From Chthoniobacterales bacterium (GTDB taxonomy: Bacteria > Verrucomicrobiota > Verrucomicrobiia > Chthoniobacterales > UBA10450): DNA of 11,858 nt. The notes under the pieces were generated by a model, which did no database searches, was not told where the DNA came from, and was given only the letters and a program-made list of their open reading frames with translations. Each line of letters begins with the position of its first letter. The first letter of the stretch is position 1. Below are positions 4,583 through 11,858 of the stretch, piece by piece. The translations under genes were made by a program, and so were the position numbers. The stretch lies in the NCBI GenBank assembly GCA_013697365.1, contig JACCXA010000210.1, positions 1 to 11,858 on the forward strand, in the 5' to 3' direction.

Positions 4583-6871
4583 GTGAATCAATCTACGTCG
4601 ACGCCGTCGCCCCTTTCCTCCGAACAAAACAGTCGCGTTTTAGTCCTGGCTCCGGACGAAACACTCGCGGCCAGAATTCGTGCCGCGCTCCATGAGGCAG
4701 CACCGCAGGCTCAGGTCGACATCGCGCGCAGCTTGGAGGAAGCGCAACATATCGTGGTCCGTCAGAAGCCCGACCTCTTCGTGCTCGACATCGATGCGAC
4801 GTACGACCTGGGCCAGGATTTCTACGATCTGCGCACGAGTCATCCTCAGGCGCGCGCGATCGTGCTGACGGCGGCCCATCGAGAGCAGGCGGCAGGACTG
4901 GGTGCAATCCATTTCCTCGAGAAACCGTTTCCGCACCAGGACTTCGTCCTTCTCGCCAGCGCCCTGCTTCATGCAGGTGGCGAACAGGAAGACAAATTTC
5001 AGGGGACGCTGAGCGACCTTCATATCGCCGACATCATCCAGCTGAAGTGCATGAGCGGAGCAACTTCGGCCCTCGAATTCACTGGGCCGCGCGGCGAGAA
5101 AGCCCGGGTCTTTTTCGAGAAGGGCCAGGTGCGTCATGCCACTGCGCCCGGCAAGACGGGCGTCGATGCGTTCAACGAGATCGTCAATTGGAAGGGCGGC
5201 ATGATCTCCGAGGTATCAGGCACCGGCGAGAGCACTCGTTCGATTGAACTCGACTGGCAGATGCTGCTTCTGGAAGCCGTTCGGAAGATCGATGAGGAAG
5301 GGGGCGACGTGACACCCGCTGCGGGAAGCGAAGGCAGCGCGCCCGGCAAGCGCAGAGTGTTGGTGATCGATGACAGCGTGATGCTTCTGAACTTCGTGAA
5401 GGAGATTCTAGTGGAGGCAAATTATGAGGTCGTTGCCGCGCCAACGGCGGCAGAAGGCCTGGCGGCGGCAGCGCGCCAAATTCCGCTTCTTATCCTGCTC
5501 GATTACGTGCTGCCGGACATGAAGGGCGACGAAGTCCTGACTGCGCTGATTGAGAACGCTGCCACACGCGAGCTGCCGGTTGTCTATATGTCTGGCTTCG
5601 GCACAGATTTGCCGTCCGATTCCAGCCAAAACCCGAACGTGATCGGTTCCCTGAACAAACCGTTCACGTCGGATTTATTACTGAAGACGGTGGAAACATA
5701 TATGCCGAAGGAGAAACCGGCAGTGCCGCCGGTAGCCGCCGCGCCCTCGGCAGAGACACCATCCGCCGCCGTCGAGGCGCCGGACGCGCCCATGCCGGAG
5801 AACGGAGGACCGAGCGAGACAGCGTCGGAATCCACCGAAGCTCCGCCAAAGAGCGACGACCCGAGCGCTGAGAATTTTGTCGAAGCCCAGCCAGAAGTCC
5901 TACCAGCCGAGATCGCCACGCCCCCTTCGAGCAAGGCATCCGAAGATGATGGATGGTGGAGTGCGGCGCCGTCCGCGGCTGCGCCCTGGCCGGAAGTCGA
6001 GCTCCCGACATCTGCGATGAGTTTCCAGCCGGAGCCGCCGCAGCCCGAGCTATCGACCGTGCCCCAGCAGGCAAACATGCCGCTTCCAGTTGAAGGCGCT
6101 TATTTCTGCGGTGACACCAGCTTCTTTTCTCTGAACTGGGCCCTGCACACGATCGCGAGTGAGAAACTGACCGGCACGTTGCGTTCTTTCTGGAACAATG
6201 AACCTGTCGAGCTGCTGGCGCGCGCGGGTCAGATCATCCTCGCGACAACTCGCGATCCGCAGCTTTATTGCTCCGAGGCTCCCATCACGCTCGTGAACAT
6301 TGACGAGGAAAAGGTCGAGGGAGCGCGGCAACAACAGCGTGAAACGGGCCGGCCCTTGTTCGTTTCCCTGGCCCAGGAGGAGTTGATTATTCGCGAACCG
6401 GCCATGCAACTGGTGCAGCACTACGGCCAAAAGCTTTTCGCTCAGCTCTGGTGTGCGCCGCGCGTGCGCTTCATTTTCGAGCAAAGCGCTGAGCTGCCGA
6501 GTTACACCGAGGGAGTCCCAGCGGAGGACGACGTGGATCATTGGGTGCTGGGCACGTTGCGTTTTATCCAACACCACGAGCTCGGCACGCAGGCCGATTA
6601 CGATCCCGCCTCCATTCCCGCATATACGCGGGATGGTTTCGATCGCGTGCAACGCCTGCGCCTGACGGTTGCCGAGGCGCAGTTCGCTTCGCAGTTCAAC
6701 GGCTCGCGTTCCATTGCCCAAATTGCGAAGAATCTGCGCCTCGACCTAAAGTTTGCGCGGCTTACCCTGTTCCGTTTTCTGGCCCTGGAGATCGTGGAAT
6801 GCTGGGCACCCGCGACAGTCGGAGCGAAGCCGGAAAAGCGCGGAGTTTTCGGACGAATCTTTGGCGAGTAA
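4583..6871 (+). CDS. Two-receiver PATAN (DUF4388) signalling protein
   Basis: This 762-residue cytoplasmic protein has a multi-domain response-regulator layout with no kinase or output enzyme domain visible. Residues 17-130 form a receiver-like domain with D69 (VLDID), T96 and K114 (LEKPF), but its acidic pair is replaced by Ala-Pro (VLAPDE, 21-26). Residues 138-215 form a PATAN/DUF4388 domain (FQGTLSDLHIADIIQL, then VFFEKGQVRHA). Residues 257-375 are a canonical receiver: D263, D264, phospho-acceptor D307 (LLDYVLPDM), S337 and K359. A Pro/Ala/Glu/Ser-rich linker covers about 376-500. Residues 505-640 look like a second, diverged PATAN region, and 685-742 (SIAQIAKNLRLDLKFARLTLFRFL) resembles the helical/winged-helix tail seen on such proteins. 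The GTG at 4583 is the first standard start in an open frame; no Met occurs before residue 157. PATAN proteins act in protein-protein signalling, as in cyanobacterial and myxobacterial motility systems; the role here is unknown. Confidence 0.9.
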   Translation: MNQSTSTPSPLSSEQNSRVLVLAPDETLAARIRAALHEAAPQAQVDIARSLEEAQHIVVRQKPDLFVLDIDATYDLGQDFYDLRTSHPQARAIVLTAAHREQAAGLGAIHFLEKPFPHQDFVLLASALLHAGGEQEDKFQGTLSDLHIADIIQLKCMSGATSALEFTGPRGEKARVFFEKGQVRHATAPGKTGVDAFNEIVNWKGGMISEVSGTGESTRSIELDWQMLLLEAVRKIDEEGGDVTPAAGSEGSAPGKRRVLVIDDSVMLLNFVKEILVEANYEVVAAPTAAEGLAAAARQIPLLILLDYVLPDMKGDEVLTALIENAATRELPVVYMSGFGTDLPSDSSQNPNVIGSLNKPFTSDLLLKTVETYMPKEKPAVPPVAAAPSAETPSAAVEAPDAPMPENGGPSETASESTEAPPKSDDPSAENFVEAQPEVLPAEIATPPSSKASEDDGWWSAAPSAAAPWPEVELPTSAMSFQPEPPQPELSTVPQQANMPLPVEGAYFCGDTSFFSLNWALHTIASEKLTGTLRSFWNNEPVELLARAGQIILATTRDPQLYCSEAPITLVNIDEEKVEGARQQQRETGRPLFVSLAQEELIIREPAMQLVQHYGQKLFAQLWCAPRVRFIFEQSAELPSYTEGVPAEDDVDHWVLGTLRFIQHHELGTQADYDPASIPAYTRDGFDRVQRLRLTVAEAQFASQFNGSRSIAQIAKNLRLDLKFARLTLFRFLALEIVECWAPATVGAKPEKRGVFGRIFGE

Positions 6872-6908
6872 TCTCTGTCCCCTGACCGGCTGCAAGATGC
6901 GCCTCGCT

Positions 6909-6927
6909 GGGAAGCTGTTAGTTTCCC
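6909..6927 (+). repeat. Imperfect hairpin in the gap before ppk1
   Basis: GGGAAGC-TGTTA-GTTTCCC forms a seven-pair stem with one G-T pair. It shares its 5' arm GGGAAGCT with the stronger palindrome 32 bases downstream, so the two look like a diverged tandem pair. No T run follows. Confidence 0.45.
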
Positions 6928-6940
6928 CAGTTTGAAACAC

Positions 6941-6960
6941 GGGAAGCTAACGAGCTTCCC
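6941..6960. repeat. Perfect palindrome with CTAACGA core upstream of ppk1
   Basis: GGGAAGCT-AACG-AGCTTCCC is a perfect eight-base stem with a four-base loop, starting 42 bases before the ppk1 ATG. It could be a REP-like dispersed palindrome, a leader hairpin, or an operator. Because it would lie inside the reading frame if the upstream TTG at 6932 were used, it also supports choosing the ATG at 6983 for ppk1. Confidence 0.6.
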
Positions 6961-6982
6961 CTATAGAAGGCCCTGCTGCGTA

Positions 6983-9208
6983 ATGCCGTCCAAAGCCCAT
7001 TCCCCGACGTCCGAAGAACCGACCAACATCGTCCCGCTGCCCGACTCCAAAAGCGCGCCCGAACTGCGTAACTTTTCCGCCCCGGAAAACTTCATTAATC
7101 GGGAACTGAGCTGGCTGGAGTTTAACCGTCGCGTTCTGGAAGAGGCCCAGGACCCAACGCAGCCGCTCATCGAGCGGGTGAAGTTTCTGACCATTGTCAG
7201 CTCGAACCTGGATGAGTTTTTCGAGATCCGGGTCGCTGGAATTAAGCAACAGATCGCAAGCGAAACGAGCGACGTCGGCCCCGATGGTCTCACGCCGACC
7301 GACACCTTCAACGCCATTCAGCGCACGGCGCATGAGATGGTCGCGGCGCAATATTCTTTGTGGCGCGATGAGCTAACGCCCGCGCTCGCCAGGAGCGGCA
7401 TTCGTGTGCATGACGTCGCGCACCTCGGCTCCAAACGCGCCGCCTGGGCGCGCCGCTATTTTCAGGATGAAGTTTTCCCGATGCTCACGCCTCTGGCGGT
7501 CGATGCGAGCCATCCATTCCCGCAGCTCCTGAACAAGAGTCACAACCTTCTTGTCCGCGCGCGCGCGGAGAAAAGCGGGGAGCTCCTTTACGCCATTGTC
7601 CAGGTGCCGCGCGTCCTTCCGCGTCTGATCCTGATGCCGCGCGGAAAGGCCGAGGACGAACCATGGGATTACATCTATCTGGCCGCGCTCATCAAACAAA
7701 ACATCGCCGATCTTTTTCCCGGGCTCATCCTCGATGGCGTGCACGCCTTCCGTGTCACGCGCAACAGCGACCTCTACATTGACGAGGAAGAAGCAGATAA
7801 TCTGTTGCGCAGCATCGAGCAGGAACTTCGCCGATCAAGCCGGGGTGACGCTGTCCGGCTGGAAGTGGAAGCCGATTGCCCACGGGATTTTCGCGAGCAG
7901 CTCCTGGAATTCTTCCATCTTTCGGAAGCGGATCTCTACAAGTTGCACGGCCCCCTCACCATGACGCATCTGGCACCATTGGTCGCGAATGATGCCTTTG
8001 CGAATCTGAAAGATCGCGTCTTCCAGCCCGCGCGTGATCCGGTTTTACCGCCGCATGCGGACCTCTTCGAGGTGATGCGCAAGCAGGATGTGCTACTGCA
8101 TCACCCTTACGAAAGCTTCGATCCGATCGTCGAGTTGATCGAGAACGCGGCGGAAGATCCGCATGTTTATGCGTTGAAGATTACCCTTTACCGGACGAGC
8201 GGCGATTCGCCGATTGTCGAGGCCCTGATCGATGCGGCGAACGCGGGCAAGCAGGTCACGGCTCTGGTGGAATTGCGTGCGCGCTTCGACGAAGCCGCCA
8301 ACATCAAATGGGCGCGTCGCTTGGAAGAAGCCGGCGCCCACGTGGTCTACGGAGTGGTGGGTCTTAAGACGCATTGCAAGATGCTGCTGATCGTCCGGCG
8401 CGATAATGATCGGTTGCGTCATTACGTGCACCTCGGCACGGGCAATTATCATCCGCGGACTGCGCGCACCTATACGGATTTTAGTCTGCTCACGACCAAT
8501 CCGGCGGTCACGGAAGAGGTGGCGATTGTCTTCAATACCCTGACCGGTCTCGCAAGTTATCCCGGAATGGAAAAGCTGCTCGTGGCCCCATTCGACCTGA
8601 AGAGGCGGGTAATCGGATTCATCGAGCGCGAGCGCGATCACGCCCAGGCGGAGCGTGGCGGGCGGATCATCGTGAAACTCAACTCCCTCGTCGATCAGGA
8701 GATCATTGAAAAGCTGTACGAAGCCTCCTGCGCGGGCGTGAAAATAGACCTGATCGTTCGCGGCATCTGCTGTTTGCGGCCGAAGGTAGGCGGTCTGAGC
8801 GAGAACATCCGCGTCATTAGCATCGTGGGGCGCTTCCTGGAGCACAGCCGGGTCTACTTCTTCGAAAACGGCGGCGAACACGCGCTGTATCTGGCCAGCG
8901 CGGATTGGATGCCGCGCAATTTCATCCGGCGCGTCGAACTCGCATTCCCGATCGAGGATCCTGCGTTGCGCGCCGAAATTATCGACGACATTCTGCCGCG
9001 TTTCCTCAACGACCACGTGAAAGCACGCGAGCTGCAAGCCGATGGCACCTACATCCGCCTGCGAGGTGAAGAAGGCCAGCCAACCTCTCAGGCGCAGGCT
9101 CACTTCCGCGAGCGTTCCCGAAAACAGGCCCGCAAGCTCGCGGAATCCCAGAAAGCGTCGGCGGTCAAGCTGGCGCCTCTTATCACCATGCCGAAAGCAC
9201 GCTCATGA
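6983..9208 (+). CDS. ppk1: Polyphosphate kinase 1
   Basis: PPK1 reversibly polymerises the gamma-phosphate of ATP into inorganic polyphosphate, usually as an inner-membrane-associated oligomer. Starting from ATG at 6983 the product has 741 residues (E. coli enzyme 688). The N domain opens with FINRELSWLEFNRRVLEEA (37-55) and the NLDEFFEIRVAGIKQQ segment (75-90), both family signatures. The two phospholipase-D-like catalytic halves are intact: H464 in KTHCKMLLIVRR corresponds to the autophosphorylated histidine (E. coli H435), and H621 in FLEHSRVYFFENGG to the second catalytic histidine (E. coli H592). LASADWMPRNFIRRVE (638-653) and LGTGNYHPRTARTYTDFSL (484-502) are also present. A TTG start 17 codons upstream is possible but would translate a perfect palindrome. 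GAAGG at 6966-6970 is a weak, distant ribosome binding site. The stop overlaps the start of the ROK kinase gene by four bases. Confidence 0.98.
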   Translation: MPSKAHSPTSEEPTNIVPLPDSKSAPELRNFSAPENFINRELSWLEFNRRVLEEAQDPTQPLIERVKFLTIVSSNLDEFFEIRVAGIKQQIASETSDVGPDGLTPTDTFNAIQRTAHEMVAAQYSLWRDELTPALARSGIRVHDVAHLGSKRAAWARRYFQDEVFPMLTPLAVDASHPFPQLLNKSHNLLVRARAEKSGELLYAIVQVPRVLPRLILMPRGKAEDEPWDYIYLAALIKQNIADLFPGLILDGVHAFRVTRNSDLYIDEEEADNLLRSIEQELRRSSRGDAVRLEVEADCPRDFREQLLEFFHLSEADLYKLHGPLTMTHLAPLVANDAFANLKDRVFQPARDPVLPPHADLFEVMRKQDVLLHHPYESFDPIVELIENAAEDPHVYALKITLYRTSGDSPIVEALIDAANAGKQVTALVELRARFDEAANIKWARRLEEAGAHVVYGVVGLKTHCKMLLIVRRDNDRLRHYVHLGTGNYHPRTARTYTDFSLLTTNPAVTEEVAIVFNTLTGLASYPGMEKLLVAPFDLKRRVIGFIERERDHAQAERGGRIIVKLNSLVDQEIIEKLYEASCAGVKIDLIVRGICCLRPKVGGLSENIRVISIVGRFLEHSRVYFFENGGEHALYLASADWMPRNFIRRVELAFPIEDPALRAEIIDDILPRFLNDHVKARELQADGTYIRLRGEEGQPTSQAQAHFRERSRKQARKLAESQKASAVKLAPLITMPKARS

Positions 9209-9894
9209 AAAAAATTCTCGCGGTCGACATCGGCGGCACGCACGTCAAGCTGATGGTCTCGCGAACGGAGCGGCGGAAGTTCGCTTCCGGATTGAAGCTG
9301 ACGCCGAAGCAGCTCACGAGCGAGATCAAGGAAGTCGCCGGGGATTGGGAATTCGATGCGGTTTCGCTCGGCTTTCCTTCCGTCATCGCGAAGGGGCAGA
9401 TCATGAAAGACCCGAAGAATCTGGCTCCGGGTTGGGTCGGCTGGGATTTCCAGAAGTCGTTAGGCAAACCGACCCGCGTCATCAACGATGCGGCCATGCA
9501 GGCGCTGGGAAGTTTTCGCGGCCGGCGCATGCTCTTTCTCGGCCTCGGCACAGGCCTCGGCTCGACCCTGCTTTGGGATCATAATGTCCTCCCCCTCGAG
9601 CTCGGCGACCTGCCGTATCCTGGCGTGGAGCGGATTGAGCTTGTTCTCGGTAAAGCCGGCCTGGCCAGACTCGGCCGCAAGACCTGGCAGCGAGAAGTGC
9701 TGGCCGTGGTCGCGCAGTTGAAGCTCGCCTTGGTGGCCGATTACGTCGTGCTCGGCGGTGGGAATGCGAAACAACTCGAGAAGCTCCCGGATGGCACGGA
9801 GCTGGGCCACAACCGGAACGCTTTCCTCGGTGGTTGCCGCTTGTGGCAGATCGACGCGCGCACGCGGCGGAGCAAGTGGAACATCATCTCCTAG
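9205..9894 (+). CDS. ppgK: ROK-family sugar kinase, probable polyphosphate glucokinase
   Basis: PpgK phosphorylates glucose using polyphosphate, and often ATP, as donor. The 229-residue product has the ROK phosphate-binding loop DIGGTHVKL (8-16), the family's GFPSVIAKGQIMKDPKNLAPGW segment (56-77), catalytic base candidate D95 in RVINDAAMQALGSF, the second phosphate loop GLGTGLGS (113-120), and VVLGGGNAKQLEKL (181-194). The CxCGxxGC zinc motif of many ROK proteins is absent, as in actinobacterial PpgK. The usual ELGH is ELGD here (132-135), and the protein is shorter than typical PpgK (about 250-270). ATG overlaps the ppk1 TGA (ATGA), so the pair is almost certainly co-translated; a polyphosphate-making enzyme next door strongly supports polyphosphate as donor. 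An alternative is an ATP-dependent ROK kinase or a regulator with another sugar. Confidence 0.85.
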   Translation: MKKILAVDIGGTHVKLMVSRTERRKFASGLKLTPKQLTSEIKEVAGDWEFDAVSLGFPSVIAKGQIMKDPKNLAPGWVGWDFQKSLGKPTRVINDAAMQALGSFRGRRMLFLGLGTGLGSTLLWDHNVLPLELGDLPYPGVERIELVLGKAGLARLGRKTWQREVLAVVAQLKLALVADYVVLGGGNAKQLEKLPDGTELGHNRNAFLGGCRLWQIDARTRRSKWNIIS

Positions 9895-9919
9895 CCGCGC
9901 TACCTCTATGCTCGGTTGA

Positions 9920-9934
9920 GCGCTAACGAAGCGC
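9920..9934. repeat. Small palindrome just upstream of the membrane-protein start
   Basis: GCGCT-AACGA-AGCGC is a perfect five-base stem whose 3' arm ends four bases before the ATG at 9939, so in mRNA it would cover the ribosome-binding region. Its core CTAACGA matches that of the palindrome at 6941-6960, suggesting the same small repeat type or a recurring hairpin loop. No other Shine-Dalgarno is seen for the downstream gene. Confidence 0.45.
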
Positions 9935-9938
9935 AGGC

Positions 9939-11858
9939 ATGTGGAATAGCGTCGGTGAAGTGTTCCTCGCGGTAATTGCCGCGCTTGCCTTGTTGCTTCT
10001 CCCGGGGATGGCGCTTCTGCGCTGGTGTGTTCCACCCCGGCGACTCGATTTGGTTTCACGGCTCTCGCTCGCGCCGGGCGTGACGATCGCGTTCTGCGTT
10101 TTGCTTTTCACCTGGTGCAAACTTTTCGGTCTCAAGCTGCCGCCCCTCACCCCCTGGATCCTGATCGCACTGGCCGGACTCGGCTACTGCCTCGCCGGTT
10201 GGAATCCTTCGCGACGGCAGCCCGCACCTCTCCAGGTGTGGGTGCCGCACGTGGCCCTGGGACTCTTGCTCGCGATCCTCCTGATCACGCGCTTCCAGGC
10301 GACCTGGGGCTGGAGTGTTCCGCCGGGAATCGATTCACCACAACACAGTCTCATCGTGCAACTCCTGCTCGAGCATCGCGGTCTCTTCGACTCGTGGGCC
10401 CCCTCCAGTGACGCGGAAACGTTCACATATCATTTCGGCTTCCACGCCATCGCAACGCTTTTCGCCTGGATGTGGGGAACCGATGGCGCGGCCGCGGTCT
10501 TTCTGATGGCGCGATTGATGGGAGTCTGCGTAGCTGCTGCCTTGGTGCCGATCGTTCGACTCTGGACAAGCAGCACGTGGGGGGGCGTCTTCGCGGTCGC
10601 AGTTTGGGCGCTCCATTCCGGACAACTTCAGTCTTATGATTTGCCGGGGCGGTGGACTTTGTTGACGGGCTTTGCCGCTATGTCGCCTCCGCTGGTTCTG
10701 CTGACGATTTACCTGCGGAGCGCAGCTCGCAGGCACGATGTCCTCCCCGGTTTACTCTGCGCTGTGACGGCAGCGGGCGTGGTGCTCGCGCAATATAAGA
10801 CCGGGATAATCTTCGCCGTTCTCGCGGGCGCGTTCTTCGTCTTCCGGGTGACGCGCGCGCTGCTCTTAAGGAACGTGGACCGCCGGGCCGCTGTAGTGCG
10901 GCTGAGTTCGCGCAGCTTGCTGTTTGCGGCGTTCGCAGTCGCGCTTGCTGCCCCACGCCTCGCAGCCGTCATGGAAGCGAAAACGGGCAGGGTTCTCCAA
11001 CGCGCAATTTTCGAAGCGCCTCCCGCAAATCCGGCCGCTTTCGGCGCTCCTAAATCGAGCTTGCTTCAATTGGCGCATCCGTTTTACGCCACGCTCCCGA
11101 AGGCCGCGCTCGCGGTCGTGACAATAAGCGGAGCGCTCGCGCTCCTCCTGCGCTGCCGGCGCGGTGCGCCCTGGTACGTGCTCGGATGGCTCGCGCTGCT
11201 CGTGGTGATGAACCCCTCCTTCATTGGTCTTCAGCGAGCCGGGCTCCTGGACGAGATTTATTGGACCTACGTGATGCACATCCCAGTAGCTGTTGTCACA
11301 GGCGTTGCAGTAGGGCTTTGCTGCGGCGCGTTTCAGCTTTCGAAAAGGCTTTCGTGGAATCTCGCTCTCGGTGCGCTCGCACTCGGCTTCAGTGCCTGGA
11401 ACATTGCGCGATTGCCACCGGTGCCAGCCTCCAGCCGCTTCGTTCTGCCCGCTGACTTGCGCTTGATGGCGTGGATTCGCGAGCACATTCCCCCGGACGA
11501 ACTGATCGCCGGCCGGGCGCATTTCGATTACGAGCAGCCTCTCGGCTACGATGCCGTGCTCTGGCTGCCGTATTTCACCGGACACCAGACGCAGCATACG
11601 AATCTGGCCGCTGCGATCGAGCGCGCTGACCCGGAGTTTCGCGCGAGGTTGAAGACGTTCACGCGCGAGCTTTACACGCGTGACATGTCCACGGAAGAGT
11701 CTGCCGCTTGGATGCGCGAGCAGGGTTTTCAGTGGTTTTTCGCAGGCGCCCAGCCACCTGAAGTCGCCGGGTGGATCAGGCCCGAGCAGCCGGAGCGAGA
11801 TCGACGTCTGCTTGCCCAGCTATCACGCAACCCGCGCGTGCGGCTCGCGCAGGGCAAC
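9939..11858 (+). CDS. Multi-pass membrane protein, GT-C glycosyltransferase-like, 3' end missing
   Basis: The frame is open from ATG at 9939 to the last base (640 codons) with no stop, so the C-terminus lies outside. Hydrophobic segments recur throughout the first 475 residues (for example 8-27, 45-63, 71-88, 102-118, 183-208, 214-228, 240-259, 268-284, 289-304), giving about ten or more membrane spans. A loop after the third or fourth span reads PPGIDSPQHSLIVQLLLEHRG (128-148), then FTYHFGFHAIATLF (162-175). The Asp in the first large loop plus a Tyr-His/Gly-rich stretch is the layout of GT-C enzymes that use lipid-linked sugars. The C-terminal soluble part (from about 500) has LRLMAWIREHIPPDELI and VLWLPYFTGHQTQHTN, as in uncharacterised membrane glycosyltransferase-like proteins. 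The gene starts 44 bases after the ROK kinase stop. Likely role: transfer of sugars to an envelope polymer or protein; substrate unknown. Confidence 0.8.
   Translation, partial: MWNSVGEVFLAVIAALALLLLPGMALLRWCVPPRRLDLVSRLSLAPGVTIAFCVLLFTWCKLFGLKLPPLTPWILIALAGLGYCLAGWNPSRRQPAPLQVWVPHVALGLLLAILLITRFQATWGWSVPPGIDSPQHSLIVQLLLEHRGLFDSWAPSSDAETFTYHFGFHAIATLFAWMWGTDGAAAVFLMARLMGVCVAAALVPIVRLWTSSTWGGVFAVAVWALHSGQLQSYDLPGRWTLLTGFAAMSPPLVLLTIYLRSAARRHDVLPGLLCAVTAAGVVLAQYKTGIIFAVLAGAFFVFRVTRALLLRNVDRRAAVVRLSSRSLLFAAFAVALAAPRLAAVMEAKTGRVLQRAIFEAPPANPAAFGAPKSSLLQLAHPFYATLPKAALAVVTISGALALLLRCRRGAPWYVLGWLALLVVMNPSFIGLQRAGLLDEIYWTYVMHIPVAVVTGVAVGLCCGAFQLSKRLSWNLALGALALGFSAWNIARLPPVPASSRFVLPADLRLMAWIREHIPPDELIAGRAHFDYEQPLGYDAVLWLPYFTGHQTQHTNLAAAIERADPEFRARLKTFTRELYTRDMSTEESAAWMREQGFQWFFAGAQPPEVAGWIRPEQPERDRRLLAQLSRNPRVRLAQGN

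Noticed and set aside
4541..4600. Sequence starting GTCCCGTAGCTCGACGC that looks like the 5' end of a tRNA
   Set aside because: The D-arm does not close, no anticodon or T-arm follows, no matching 3' acceptor strand exists, and it runs into the start of the PATAN gene.
6050..6721. Open frame of 223 codons on the minus strand within the PATAN gene
   Set aside because: It mirrors a coding region with clear domain structure; no ribosome binding site or motif supports it.
6897..6935. Twelve-codon frame that could be a leader peptide before ppk1
   Set aside because: It lacks a ribosome binding site and any run of regulatory codons; a frame this short is expected by chance.
8093..9103. Long open frame of 336 codons on the minus strand across ppk1
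   Set aside because: It is antisense to the conserved catalytic half of ppk1 and has no family-like motifs; such mirror frames are common in GC-rich genes.

Overview
The window is a GC-rich, densely coded bacterial chromosome segment with ten protein genes and no rRNA, tRNA, CRISPR array or insertion sequence that I can see. The style suggests Verrucomicrobiota, perhaps the Chthoniobacterales/Spartobacteria side. The hints are few Shine-Dalgarno sequences at good spacing, a tiny lipoprotein, a PATAN-type double-receiver protein and a polyphosphate kinase overlapped by a ROK kinase. This placement is an inference from style and gene content, not from a phylogenetic marker comparison.

The left part (1-2727, minus strand) is a translation-related run reading right to left: rpmE (ribosomal protein L31), prfA (release factor 1), a 71-residue unknown protein, a small nucleotidyltransferase-fold protein, and prmC (the methyltransferase that modifies the GGQ glutamine of release factors; its 3' end lies outside the window). 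From prfA onward the genes are separated by 2 bases, 1 base and a 4-base overlap, so translational coupling is likely. A strong GC hairpin with a short T run lies between rpmE and prfA and may act as a partial terminator. The odd part is the unknown protein plus nucleotidyltransferase placed between the enzyme PrmC and its substrate RF1.

The middle part (2838-4582, plus strand) is transcribed divergently from rpmE. It holds an adenylate-forming ligase (acyl-CoA synthetase/AMP-binding family), then a probable 40-residue lipoprotein, then about 175 bases without a clear gene. That stretch carries three inverted repeats and an unused perfect Shine-Dalgarno sequence.

The right part (4583-11858, plus strand) starts with a 762-residue signalling protein: degenerate receiver, PATAN/DUF4388, canonical receiver, Pro/Ala/Glu-rich linker, and a second PATAN-like region with a C-terminal helical segment. 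It is followed by ppk1 (polyphosphate kinase) and a short ROK-family kinase resembling polyphosphate glucokinase, whose start overlaps the ppk1 stop by four bases. Together these two could make polyphosphate and spend it on phosphorylating a sugar; control by the upstream regulator is a guess from position. The last gene, open to the window edge, encodes a multi-pass membrane protein resembling GT-C glycosyltransferases. Small perfect palindromes, two of them sharing a CTAACGA core, sit before ppk1 and before the membrane protein.
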